From NCBI RefSeq assembly GCF_003721565.1, contig NZ_RJJE01000009.1, positions 1,116,934 through 1,180,933 of the forward strand: a DNA stretch of 64,000 nucleotides. Direction: 5' to 3'. The DNA is from Rufibacter immobilis. GTDB taxonomy: Bacteria; Bacteroidota; Bacteroidia; Cytophagales; Hymenobacteraceae. Below, piece by piece: positions 32,224 to 38,914 of this stretch. Below the pieces are notes generated by a model. That model searched no databases. It was not told the DNA's origin and saw only the letters and a program-made list of their open reading frames with translations. Each line of letters begins with the position of its first letter. The first letter of the stretch is position 1. A program made the translations under genes and the position numbers.

Positions 32224-33087
32224 ATGAGAACAGTTCTTGTTTTAGGAAGCACCGGCAGCCTGGGCTCCTGCGTGCTGGAAGTACTCAGACAACACGGTTA
32301 TAAAATAAGGGCCACCGCCCGCACACCGCTCAAAGCCGAACAACTGAAACCCTGGGCCCACGAGGTGGTGGTCTGTGACCCTACCAAGGCAGAAACACTG
32401 CCCCCGGCCCTGGTGCAGGGCGTGGACTATATCATCTCGGCGCTGGGCAAAAGCCTCCGGTTAACCGACCGCAGCCGCACATCTTTCCATGAGGTGGATT
32501 TCAAGGGAAACCTGAACGTGCTCCGGCTGGCGCAGCAACACGCCCCGCACCTGCAAAAGTTTGTGTACGTGGGGGCCTTCAGCGGGGAAGAATGTCCGCA
32601 CGTGGCTTATTTCAGGGCGCACGAAGATTTTGCCCAGGCCCTGCGGCAAAGCGGATTTGCCTTCTCCATCATTAAGCCGCCCGCTCTGTTCTCTGCGTTT
32701 CTGGACCTGCTGCCCCGGGCCCGCGACGGAAAGCTCTCCTCACTGGGTGACGGCGACACCATCACTAATCCCATTCATGAGCAGGAGGTAGCCGAAGTTT
32801 GCGTGCAGGCGCTCACCCAACCCGGAAACGACACCCTGGAATTGGGCGGCCCTGTGGCCTATACCCGATTGGAGTTGATCCAGCTCCTGGGCAAAGCCGT
32901 GGGCAAAAAACACGTTATTCCCAGCATGCCGTATTGGCTGGTTCAGGCCTTTCTACCGCTGTTGCGCCTGTTCAACCGCTCCTGGTATGAGAAAGTGGCT
33001 TTCTTTGTGGAAGTGACCAAAACCGACTGCGTGGCGCCCGTAAAAGGCCGGCTGCGGCTGGAAGATTATTTAGCCCAACATGTATAG
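32224..33087 (+). CDS. NAD(P)-binding NmrA-like / atypical SDR protein
   Basis: 287 residues. N-terminal nucleotide-binding motif VLGSTGSLGSCVLEVL (GxxGxxG) and Rossmann fold, with LVQGVDYIISALGKS and FVYVGAFSGEECPHVAYFR typical of atypical SDRs that bind NAD(P)H. No clear YxxxK catalytic pair, so it may be a reductase of unknown substrate or a redox-sensing protein. Start ATG follows a short AT-rich leader. Next to the kynurenine genes but on the opposite strand; no direct link shown. Confidence 0.88.
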   Translation: MRTVLVLGSTGSLGSCVLEVLRQHGYKIRATARTPLKAEQLKPWAHEVVVCDPTKAETLPPALVQGVDYIISALGKSLRLTDRSRTSFHEVDFKGNLNVLRLAQQHAPHLQKFVYVGAFSGEECPHVAYFRAHEDFAQALRQSGFAFSIIKPPALFSAFLDLLPRARDGKLSSLGDGDTITNPIHEQEVAEVCVQALTQPGNDTLELGGPVAYTRLELIQLLGKAVGKKHVIPSMPYWLVQAFLPLLRLFNRSWYEKVAFFVEVTKTDCVAPVKGRLRLEDYLAQHV

Positions 33088-33152
33088 CAACCCGCTTGGG
33101 GCATCCGCCGTTTTTCCCGATATTTGCCTACACTTCGAATTAGACTAACCGC

Positions 33153-33887
33153 ATGGGAAGAGCATTTGAGTTCCGGAAAGCCCGGAAAATGAAACGCTGG
33201 GACATGATGTCCAAGCAGTTCACCCGCATAGGGAAAGAAATTGTGATGGCCGTGAAATCCGGAGGCCCTGACCCAGACACCAACGCTCGTCTGCGCGTGT
33301 GCATCCAGAACGCCAAAGGCGTGAACATGCCCAAAGACCGCGTGGAAGCCGCCATCAAGCGGGCCCAGGGCAAGGAAGAAAGCGATTACTCAGAGGTAGT
33401 ATATGAAGGATACGGTCCGCACGGCGTGGCCGTTCTGGTAGAAACCGCTACCGACAACGTGAACCGTACCGTAGCCAACGTGCGCATGCACTTTAACCGC
33501 ACCGGCGGGGAGTTGGGTCGCACCGGCCAGTTCGACTTCATCTTTGAGCGCAAAGGCGTGTTCCACCTCAACGGTGAAGGCCTGGACATGGAAGAACTGG
33601 AGCTGGACCTGATTGACTTCGGGCTGGAGAGCATTGACAAGGACGAAGAGGAAAACGAGATCATTATCCAGACTTCCTTCGGTGACTTTGGCGCCATGCA
33701 GAAAGCCCTGGAAGAGCGCGGGATCCACGTGAAAACCTCTGAGTTGCAACGTTACCCCACCGTCCTCAAAGAACTCACGCCCGAGCAGCAGGAAGACATG
33801 ACCAAACTCCTGGACCGCCTGGAAGAGGACGATGACGTACAGGCCGTGTACCACAACATGAAAGAAGACGCCGGAGACGACGAATAA
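33153..33887 (+). CDS. yebC: YebC/PmpR family protein
   Basis: 244 residues, usual length. Family of DNA-binding regulators and ribosome-associated factors that relieve stalling. Three-domain order visible: MGRAFEFRKARKMKRWDMMS with TRIGKEI (domain 1), NARLRVCIQNAKGVNMPKDR and YEGYGPHGVAVLVETATDN (domain 2), and the acidic C-terminal part (ELTPEQQEDMTKLLDRLEED). Bacteroidota members start with MGRAFEFRK, which supports the chosen start. Followed within ten bases by a dispersed palindrome and then a terminator. Confidence 0.96.
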   Translation: MGRAFEFRKARKMKRWDMMSKQFTRIGKEIVMAVKSGGPDPDTNARLRVCIQNAKGVNMPKDRVEAAIKRAQGKEESDYSEVVYEGYGPHGVAVLVETATDNVNRTVANVRMHFNRTGGELGRTGQFDFIFERKGVFHLNGEGLDMEELELDLIDFGLESIDKDEEENEIIIQTSFGDFGAMQKALEERGIHVKTSELQRYPTVLKELTPEQQEDMTKLLDRLEEDDDVQAVYHNMKEDAGDDE

Positions 33888-33892
33888 CCTGC

Positions 33893-33928
33893 GTTTAGCG
33901 CCTGTTTTCTGAAAAACGGCTGCTAAAC
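33893..33928 (-). repeat. Dispersed GTTTAG palindrome, copy 16
   Basis: GTTTAGCGCCTGTTTTCTG and ACGGCTGCTAAAC, six bases after the yebC stop and 12 bases before a terminator hairpin. Confidence 0.85.
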
Positions 33929-33940
33929 GGAATTAACGGC

Positions 33941-33974
33941 AAAGGCCCGCTTTCTGAAGAGAATGCGGGCCTTT
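33941..33974 (+). terminator. Terminator of yebC
   Basis: Stem AAAGGCCCGC (33941-33950) with GCGGGCCTTT (33965-33974), 14-nt loop, flanking T-run. Confidence 0.75.
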
Positions 33975-34028
33975 TGCTATTGTTGAAAAGATTCATTTAG
34001 GCCAATGCGCACTCAAGAAGGGACGCTC

Positions 34029-34382
34029 CTAGGCATGAACTACTATTTCTGTTTTTGAAACTTCTATCAGGGAATGCGTCAGAAAGAGTTTGACAATCAA
34101 CTCTATGTACTTGTCAAACAGATCTATTAACTCACTGTTTCTGATATTTCCCGTTTTGATCAGCAACAGTTTAGGCGGTTCTTTTCTTAGAACATAAGAT
34201 TCAAGAAAGTCTGCATCTTTGGTGATGACGATAAGCTGCTCCTCTAAAGCTAATCGTGTGATGTACCCGTCTTGCGTTTTATTCTTGTCTGGTAATTCAA
34301 GGGTATGGATGGAATCTATCCCTTTTGATTTTATGAAGTCAGAAAGTGTCTTAGGCAATTGGGCATCTACAATAAACTTCAT
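34029..34382 (-). CDS. DUF5615 PIN-like toxin
   Basis: 117 residues. PIN-like putative RNase; acidic residues in KFIVDAQLPK (D6) and VITKDADF match DUF5615. Begins with an ATG that overlaps the stop of the DUF433 gene by four bases (ATGA), the translational coupling common to toxin-antitoxin pairs. The expected role is RNA cleavage checked by the partner; this pairing is known for DUF433/DUF5615 but rarely tested. Noticeably more AT-rich than the flanking genes, consistent with acquisition. Confidence 0.88.
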   Translation of the reverse strand: MKFIVDAQLPKTLSDFIKSKGIDSIHTLELPDKNKTQDGYITRLALEEQLIVITKDADFLESYVLRKEPPKLLLIKTGNIRNSELIDLFDKYIELIVKLFLTHSLIEVSKTEIVVHA

Positions 34383-34615
34383 GAAGCTATTCTATAGATA
34401 CTTTTTACTTGAGTTAGCTTAGCCGCATATTGAAGGCAGGCAAGAAAATCTTCTTTCTCTAAATCTGGATAATCTTCCAACAGTTCATCTACGGTCATCC
34501 CAGAAGCCAAAAGCTCCAGCATATTGTCTACCGGATACCGCAATCCGCGAATTGTGGGTTTCCCGTGACAAATATTAGGGTCAATTGTTATCCGTTCTAA
34601 GAGTTTTTCTTGCAT
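34379..34615 (-). CDS. DUF433 antitoxin
   Basis: 78 residues, full length for DUF433. ERITIDPNICHGKPTIRGLR is the family signature, followed by a helix-turn-helix-like ASGMTVDELLEDYPDLEKED segment. It is expected to bind DNA for autoregulation and neutralise the DUF5615 protein encoded 4 bp overlapping downstream. Confidence 0.9.
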   Translation of the reverse strand: MQEKLLERITIDPNICHGKPTIRGLRYPVDNMLELLASGMTVDELLEDYPDLEKEDFLACLQYAAKLTQVKSIYRIAS

Positions 34616-34720
34616 ATCTACTTTTACTTGATAGAGTCAAAAATAAGCAAAAATTTGCGGGCCTTATCTTCACACCCCAGTCAGATGCCATCCAAGTTTA
34701 AAGAAAAGGCAATCTTTATT

Positions 34721-34747
34721 CGCCCACAAGATCTTTTCAGGAAGACA
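34721..34747. repeat. Single arm of the CAAGATCCTTCC repeat
   Basis: CGCCCACAAGATCTTTTCAG and following GAAGACA; related to the inverted pair at 36919-37007 and to 35952-35974. Confidence 0.6.
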
Positions 34748-34781
34748 CCGTGAGAAAAAGCAAATCGTGATGTTCCTCTTC

Positions 34782-35093
34782 CTACCTCCCCGAAGTCTGC
34801 GCTCGCGTTTGGGTTGTCATTAGTTGGTAGCCCGTGTTTCGGTTTAGAAAGCTAGTTAGGCAAAATAGTTGGAGCGAAAGCGAGACTACCAGCAGGAAAA
34901 GCAAGGTGCGGGTAATGGAATACACAATCTGTAGTCTAAACAGCAGAAAAATAATAACACCCGCAAGAAGCAGACCCACCGTAGCGGCTACGCCCACAAA
35001 CAGATTAGGCCGCGATAAGGCTTGGATAAAAGGCACTTCCCGCACGAGCCAAACCACCCCGGAAAGCAATAGCATAATACTGATAATGCTCAT
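34782..35093 (-). CDS. Small membrane protein, start uncertain
   Basis: 103 residues from the ATG at 35093. Three hydrophobic segments (MSIISIMLLLSGVVWLV, LFVGVAATVGLLLAGVIIFL, RTLLFLLVVSLSLQLFC) and a hydrophilic tail ending RAQTSGR. The frame stays open upstream to a TAG near 35205 with plausible coding content (EILTLLSEFILAFLAGGKEE, then RYRGRNKV), but contains no ATG; a TTG at 35138 is available. So the true protein may be longer with a rare start. No family recognised. Confidence 0.6.
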   Translation of the reverse strand: MSIISIMLLLSGVVWLVREVPFIQALSRPNLFVGVAATVGLLLAGVIIFLLFRLQIVYSITRTLLFLLVVSLSLQLFCLTSFLNRNTGYQLMTTQTRAQTSGR

Positions 35094-35214
35094 GACTTTG
35101 TTACGGCCTCTGTATCTCTCTTCTTTTCCGCCCGCCAAGAAAGCAAGAATGAACTCGGATAGTAGCGTGAGTATTTCCGTTATACTTGGTGTAAGTGGTT
35201 CCTAGTTAGATGAA

Positions 35215-35742
35215 CTACTGCACCGGAGCGGGCTTCACCATTACTTCACCGCAATTGCTGCAGGTGCGTTTCTCTTCAGACTCCCAGAAAGCATTCATGA
35301 CCACCGGCAATTGGCCCACGATGTCTGAGACGGGGATAAACTCTTCGTACAGTTTGGTGTTGCAGTTCTCGCAGTACCATTGGAAACCGTCCAATTCAGA
35401 TTCATCGCGGTAGCGTTCCATCACCAGACCTACGGTGTTGGGGCCGCGACGCGGAGAATGCGGCACGTTGGGCGGAAGCAGGAAAATATCGCCTTCGTTG
35501 ATGTGGATGTCTTTGAACTCGCCGTTGTCAATGACCTTGAGCACAATGTCGCCCTCCAGCTGGAAGAAGAATTCCTCGCCGTTGTTGATGTGGTAGTCTT
35601 TGCGCGAGTTGGGGCCGCCCACCACCATCACGATAAAGTCTTTGTTGTCTTTGTAGACCTGTTGGTTGCCCACCGGTGGCTTGAGCAGGTGACGGTGTTC
35701 CTCTATCCATTTCTTGAAGTTGAAGGCAGGTTGTAAGGCCAT
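35215..35742 (-). CDS. nbaC: 3-Hydroxyanthranilate 3,4-dioxygenase
   Basis: 175 residues from the ATG at 35742 (MALQPAFNFKKWIEEHRHLL); the frame extends 24 codons upstream without family similarity. Non-haem iron enzyme that opens 3-hydroxyanthranilate to ACMS. Cupin iron ligands lie in DYHINNGEEFFFQLEG (H, E) and LPPNVPHSPRR (H), with arginines in NSRKDYH and RRGPNTVG. The C-terminus carries the second, rubredoxin-like CxxC pairs of bacterial HAAO (WYCENCN and TCSNCGE). It supplies the substrate of the ACMSD encoded at 30911. Confidence 0.96.
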   Translation of the reverse strand: MALQPAFNFKKWIEEHRHLLKPPVGNQQVYKDNKDFIVMVVGGPNSRKDYHINNGEEFFFQLEGDIVLKVIDNGEFKDIHINEGDIFLLPPNVPHSPRRGPNTVGLVMERYRDESELDGFQWYCENCNTKLYEEFIPVSDIVGQLPVVMNAFWESEEKRTCSNCGEVMVKPAPVQ

Positions 35743-35830
35743 AGGAGTTGCGTTTGCGTAGAAGATGCGCCTCTGGTTCAGGCCAGCGGCTGCTCCAAGG
35801 TACGAAACCGCCACGAAAAAGGTAAATCCT

Positions 35831-35866
35831 GTTTAGGGGCTCTTTTTCTGAAAATCGGCCGAAAAC
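35831..35866 (+). repeat. Dispersed GTTTAG palindrome, copy 17 (type B)
   Basis: GTTTAGGGGCTCTTTTTCTG and TCGGCCGAAAAC; the right end is decayed. Confidence 0.8.
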
Positions 35867-35951
35867 ATTCCGTTGAAAGAGGTAGATACCGAAAGCTCTT
35901 TGGCATTCTGCAAGTATCTTGTCGTTTCCGTAAGCACTATTACTACTTATT

Positions 35952-35974
35952 CACAAGATCTTTCCAAGATGACA
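35952..35974. repeat. Single arm of the CAAGATCCTTCC repeat
   Basis: CACAAGATCTTTCCAAGATG followed by ACA; same family as 34721 and 36919-37007. Confidence 0.6.
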
Positions 35975-36018
35975 AGGACGGAAAAGAGCAGGTCACCTCA
36001 ATATTTCCTATTTTGCTT

Positions 36019-36050
36019 ACTCAGAACTCTAGACTCAAGACTCAGAACTC
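36019..36050. repeat. ACTCAGAACTC degenerate array before the SDR gene
   Basis: Four units of the form GACTCAAGAC / ACTCAGAACTC / TAGACTCAAG in tandem, ending just before the ATG at 36057. Related arrays at 38591-38627 (inverted) and 38766-38799. Confidence 0.6.
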
Positions 36051-36056
36051 TTTATA

Positions 36057-36845
36057 ATGGATTTGAATTTACAGCATAAGTACGCCGTGGTCTGCGGCAG
36101 TACACAGGGTATCGGGAAAGCGGTGGCTCTGGAGTTAGCGCAATTAGGTGCCACGGTGACCTTAGTAGCCCGAAACGAAGAACGCCTGCAGGAAACCGTA
36201 AAAGCACTTTCCACCCAGGCTGGTCAGCAGCACCAGTACGTGGTGGCAGATTTCAGCCGTCCGCGCGAGGTGCAGGAGCGTTTAGAGGCTCATTTGGCAA
36301 AAATCGGGCAAATCCATATTCTGGTCAACAACACCGGCGGACCAGCGGGCGGACCAGCCTTGGATGCGGCGCTGGAAGAGTTTGAGAACGCCTTCGCGGC
36401 GCATTTGCTGTCTAACCACGTGCTGGTGCAGGCGGTGGTGCCTTATATGAAAGAAGCGGGTTACGGGAGAATCATCAATATTATCTCCACCTCGGTGAAG
36501 CAGCCTATCAAAGGCTTGGGCGTGTCTAATACCATTAGGGGAGCCGTGGCCAACTGGGCGAAAACGCTTTCCTTTGAACTGGCTCCCTTTGGTATTACGG
36601 TGAACAACGTATTACCCGGCGCCACGCTCACGGCCCGTCACCACTCGCTCATTGAGACCAAAATGCAGAAAACCGGCCTCCGCCGAGAGGAAATCGAAAA
36701 GGAGATGCTGGCGGGCATTCCGGCCAACCGGTTCGCTGAGCCCGAGGAAGTAGCCGCCGCCGCCGCGTTCCTAGCCTCGCCCGCCGCTGGCTACATCAAC
36801 GGCGTCAACATACCCGTAGACGGCGGACGGTTGGGGAATCTGTAA
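36057..36845 (+). CDS. SDR family oxidoreductase
   Basis: 262 residues. Classical SDR: cofactor motif CGSTQGIGKAVALELAQLGA (TGxxxGxG equivalent), NNTGG in place of NNAG, a catalytic Ser in INIISTSVKQPI, and the C-terminal VDGGRLGNL. The usual YxxxK dyad is not seen: the matching segment reads LGVSNTIRGAVANW, with Asn in place of Tyr and Arg in place of Lys. Such 3-oxoacyl-ACP-reductase-like SDRs with altered active sites accompany kynurenine or aminophenol clusters in some Bacteroidota. Position 262 bp before the dehydrogenase gene supports a shared role, but the reaction is unknown. Confidence 0.9.
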   Translation: MDLNLQHKYAVVCGSTQGIGKAVALELAQLGATVTLVARNEERLQETVKALSTQAGQQHQYVVADFSRPREVQERLEAHLAKIGQIHILVNNTGGPAGGPALDAALEEFENAFAAHLLSNHVLVQAVVPYMKEAGYGRIINIISTSVKQPIKGLGVSNTIRGAVANWAKTLSFELAPFGITVNNVLPGATLTARHHSLIETKMQKTGLRREEIEKEMLAGIPANRFAEPEEVAAAAAFLASPAAGYINGVNIPVDGGRLGNL

Positions 36846-36918
36846 ACAGAATTCTGAGGAGGAGAAGCACAACCTAAGCGAGCATCAAAGAAAAGCTTCT
36901 CAGTTCAAGCCCCTTCCA

Positions 36919-37007
36919 TGTCATCCTGGAAGGATCTTGTAGCCAACGGCAATGGTCTTTACTTCAGCGCTATCCTGGTTCGCCCACAAGATCCTTCCAG
37001 GATGACA
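36919..37007. repeat. Perfect 22-bp inverted repeat, CAAGATCCTTCC family
   Basis: 36919-36940 is the exact reverse complement of 36986-37007, with 45 bp between. The inner flanks AGCCAAC and GGTTCGCCC extend the symmetry imperfectly. Single arms occur at 34721 and 35952. Confidence 0.85.
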
Positions 37008-37071
37008 AAGGAGAATAAACAACTAAAGGAAAAGCAAATAAGGCTAGAGCGAGGCATCTCCCGTATTTTGC

Positions 37072-37107
37072 TATCTTGTGTCTTGCGTCTTATATCCTGT
37101 GTCTTTT
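37072..37107. repeat. CTTGTGTCTTGCGTC degenerate array before the dehydrogenase gene
   Basis: Units TCTTGTG, TCTTGCG, TCTTATA, TCCTGTG, TCTTTT in tandem, ending directly at the ATG at 37108. Resembles arrays at 14142 and 41635. Confidence 0.55.
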
Positions 37108-38550
37108 ATGCTGCACATCCAGAACTTCCTCAACGGCACTTTCCAAGCTCCAGTTTCTGGAGCGTACCTACCCAATATCAATCCGGCCACGGGTGAGGTG
37201 TATTCGCAGATTCCGGATTCTGACGAGCGGGATGTGCAGGCGGCGGTAGAGGCGGCGCAGGCGGCGTTCCCGGCGTGGGCGGCACTTTCGGCGGAGAAAA
37301 GGGGCCGTTTTCTGATAAAGCTCTCCGAACTGATAGACCGGGATCTGGAGCGTTTGGCCGAAGCCGAGACCACCGATAACGGTAAGCCGCTTTCGCTCTC
37401 CCGCACCGTAGACATCCCCAGGGCCAGCAGCAACCTGTACTTCTTCGGGACGGGCGTGCAACATTTCGCCTCCGAGGCGCACCACATGGAAGGCGTGGCG
37501 GTGAACTACACGGTGCGCAAGCCGCTAGGCGTGGTGGCCTGCATTTCCCCGTGGAACCTGCCACTGTATCTGTTCACCTGGAAGATTGCCCCGGCCCTGG
37601 CCGCCGGAAACTGCGTAGTGGCCAAACCTTCAGAAATTACGCCCTACACCGCCCATCTGCTGGCAGAACTCTGCGTGGAGGCCGGCTTGCCCGCGGGCGT
37701 CCTGAACATCGTGCATGGCACCGGTCCCAAAGTAGGCGCGACGCTGTGCGAGCATCCTGAGGTGAAAGCCATTTCCTTCACCGGCGGCACTCAGACCGGC
37801 AAAACCATTGCGCGCGCGGCTGCGCCGATGTTCAAGAAACTCTCGCTGGAACTGGGCGGCAAGAACGCCACCGTCATCTTCGCTGATTGTGACTTTGAGA
37901 AAACCGTGACCACCGCCGTGCAGGCTGCCTTCGCTAACCAGGGACAGATTTGCCTCTGCGGCTCGCGTATTCTGGTGGAGCGTTCGTTGTACGCGCGTTT
38001 CAAGGCTGCTTTTCTGAAAAGAGTCGAAAACCTGACCGTAGGTGATCCCATGGAAGCTGGTTCTAACATGGGTGCACTGGTTTCAGAAGCGCATTTGCAA
38101 AAAGTGCAGCAATACATCGCGCTGGCGCAGGAGGAAGGCGGCACGCTGCTCACCGGCGGCGAACGGGTGCAACTGGAAGGCCGCTGCGCGAACGGCTATT
38201 TCCTGCAACCCACCGTTTTCGAGAACCTTCCCCACACCTGCCGCACCAACACCGAGGAAATCTTCGGGCCGGTGGTCACGCTCTTGCCTTTTGATACCGA
38301 GGAAGAAGCCCTCACTTACGCTAACCATACCCAATACGGCCTCGCCGCTTCCGTCTGGACCCAGGACCTCACCCGCGCCCACCGCGTGGCGCATCAACTG
38401 CAAGCCGGCATTGTGTGGGTGAACACCTGGCTGCTGCGGGATTTGCGCACGCCCTTCGGCGGCACCAAACAAAGCGGCGTGGGCCGAGAGGGCGGCTGGG
38501 AAGCCCTGCGTTTCTTTACCGAGCCGCAGAATGTGTGCGTGAAGCTGTAG
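37108..38550 (+). CDS. Aldehyde dehydrogenase, 2-aminomuconate-semialdehyde dehydrogenase type
   Basis: 480 residues from the ATG at 37108 (MLHIQNFLNGTFQAP); ten further codons upstream fall in a repeat array. NAD-dependent oxidation of 2-aminomuconate semialdehyde produced from ACMS by ACMSD. Rossmann region CISPWNLPLYLFTWKIAPAL and KPSEITP, SFTGGTQTG, general-base Glu in LELGGKN and catalytic Cys in NQGQICLCGSRI. The string VNTWLLRDLRTPFGGTK with GREGG is characteristic of aminomuconate/hydroxymuconate semialdehyde dehydrogenases (ALDH8-like), and the neighbouring kynurenine genes agree. Confidence 0.93.
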   Translation: MLHIQNFLNGTFQAPVSGAYLPNINPATGEVYSQIPDSDERDVQAAVEAAQAAFPAWAALSAEKRGRFLIKLSELIDRDLERLAEAETTDNGKPLSLSRTVDIPRASSNLYFFGTGVQHFASEAHHMEGVAVNYTVRKPLGVVACISPWNLPLYLFTWKIAPALAAGNCVVAKPSEITPYTAHLLAELCVEAGLPAGVLNIVHGTGPKVGATLCEHPEVKAISFTGGTQTGKTIARAAAPMFKKLSLELGGKNATVIFADCDFEKTVTTAVQAAFANQGQICLCGSRILVERSLYARFKAAFLKRVENLTVGDPMEAGSNMGALVSEAHLQKVQQYIALAQEEGGTLLTGGERVQLEGRCANGYFLQPTVFENLPHTCRTNTEEIFGPVVTLLPFDTEEEALTYANHTQYGLAASVWTQDLTRAHRVAHQLQAGIVWVNTWLLRDLRTPFGGTKQSGVGREGGWEALRFFTEPQNVCVKL

Positions 38551-38554
38551 CCTA

Positions 38555-38589
38555 GTTTTGACCTGATTTCGGAAAAAGAGCCGCTAAAG
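38555..38589 (-). repeat. Dispersed GTTTAG palindrome, copy 18 (type B, reverse orientation)
   Basis: GTTTTGACCTGATTTCGG and AAAGAGCCGCTAAAG; four bases after the dehydrogenase stop. Confidence 0.8.
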
Positions 38590-38590
38590 A

Positions 38591-38627
38591 GAGTTCTGAG
38601 TCTTGAGTCGCGAGTTCTGAGTCTTGG
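38591..38627 (-). repeat. ACTCAGAACTC array, inverted
   Basis: GAGTTCTGAGTCTTGAGTC and then GAGTTCTGAGTCTTGG; reverse complement of the arrays at 36019 and 38766. Confidence 0.65.
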
Positions 38628-38641
38628 TCTACTGGCAGAAA

Positions 38642-38695
38642 CTGGCGCGAGACTGATGTCTCGTGACACAGGATGATGCGAGTCTCCATACTCGC
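38642..38695 (+). repeat. 54-nt GCGAGACT element, copy 1
   Basis: Starts CTGGCGCGAGACTGATGTC and ends GCGAGTCTCCATACTCGC; it holds two small hairpins. The reverse complement of 41570-41623 matches it over all 54 positions with about seven mismatches. A partial copy with GAGTCTGGAGACTCGCGCC lies at 38718-38741. Confidence 0.9.
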
Positions 38696-38717
38696 CGGAA
38701 ACCACCAGCCGGAACAC

Positions 38718-38741
38718 GGGAGTCTGGAGACTCGCGCCAGC
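38718..38741 (-). repeat. Partial GCGAGACT element
   Basis: GGAGTCTGGAGACTCGCGCC and flanks; half of the 54-nt element. Confidence 0.65.
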
Positions 38742-38765
38742 GGAAGGGCAGTTTTGTCTGTTGCC

Positions 38766-38799
38766 AGACTCAGGACTCAGAACTCAAGACTCAGGACTC
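38766..38799 (+). repeat. ACTCAGAACTC array
   Basis: AGACTCAGGACTCAGAACTC followed by AAGACTCAGGACTC; inverted partner at 38591-38627. Confidence 0.65.
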
Positions 38800-38805
38800 T
38801 TTCCC

Positions 38806-38841
38806 GTTTAGCGGCTCTTTTTTCCAAATCTGGCCTAAAAC
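38806..38841 (+). repeat. Dispersed GTTTAG palindrome, copy 19 (type B)
   Basis: GTTTAGCGGCTCTTTTTTCC and TGGCCTAAAAC; 73 bp before the dipeptidyl peptidase start. Confidence 0.85.
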
Positions 38842-38914
38842 GAACGTTCCTTCGGCGGGGGCCATCTTAAAATAAATGCCTATTTTTAAGGCTACAAACT
38901 TTCTAACAAACCGA

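Larger units (their letters stand above)
35743..36056. other. Divergent gap between 3-hydroxyanthranilate dioxygenase and SDR genes
   Basis: 314 bp holding only repeats: palindrome copy 17 (35831-35866), a CAAGATCTTTCC arm (35952-35974) and an ACTCAGAACTC array (36019-36050) that ends six bases before the SDR start codon. Confidence 0.7.
38551..38914. other. Repeat-rich gap between the dehydrogenase and dipeptidyl peptidase genes
   Basis: 364 bp with no gene. In order: palindrome copy 18, an inverted ACTCAGAACTC array, the 54-nt GCGAGACT element with a second partial copy (38718-38741), a direct ACTCAGAACTC array, and palindrome copy 19. Confidence 0.75.

Noticed and set aside
34168-34196. 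GTTTAGGCGGTTCTTTTC string
   Set aside because: Inside the DUF5615 coding sequence, without a matching right arm; chance similarity.
37300-37322. GGGGCCGTTTTCTG string resembling the dispersed palindrome
   Set aside because: It lies inside the aldehyde dehydrogenase gene, encodes a conserved segment and lacks a second arm.
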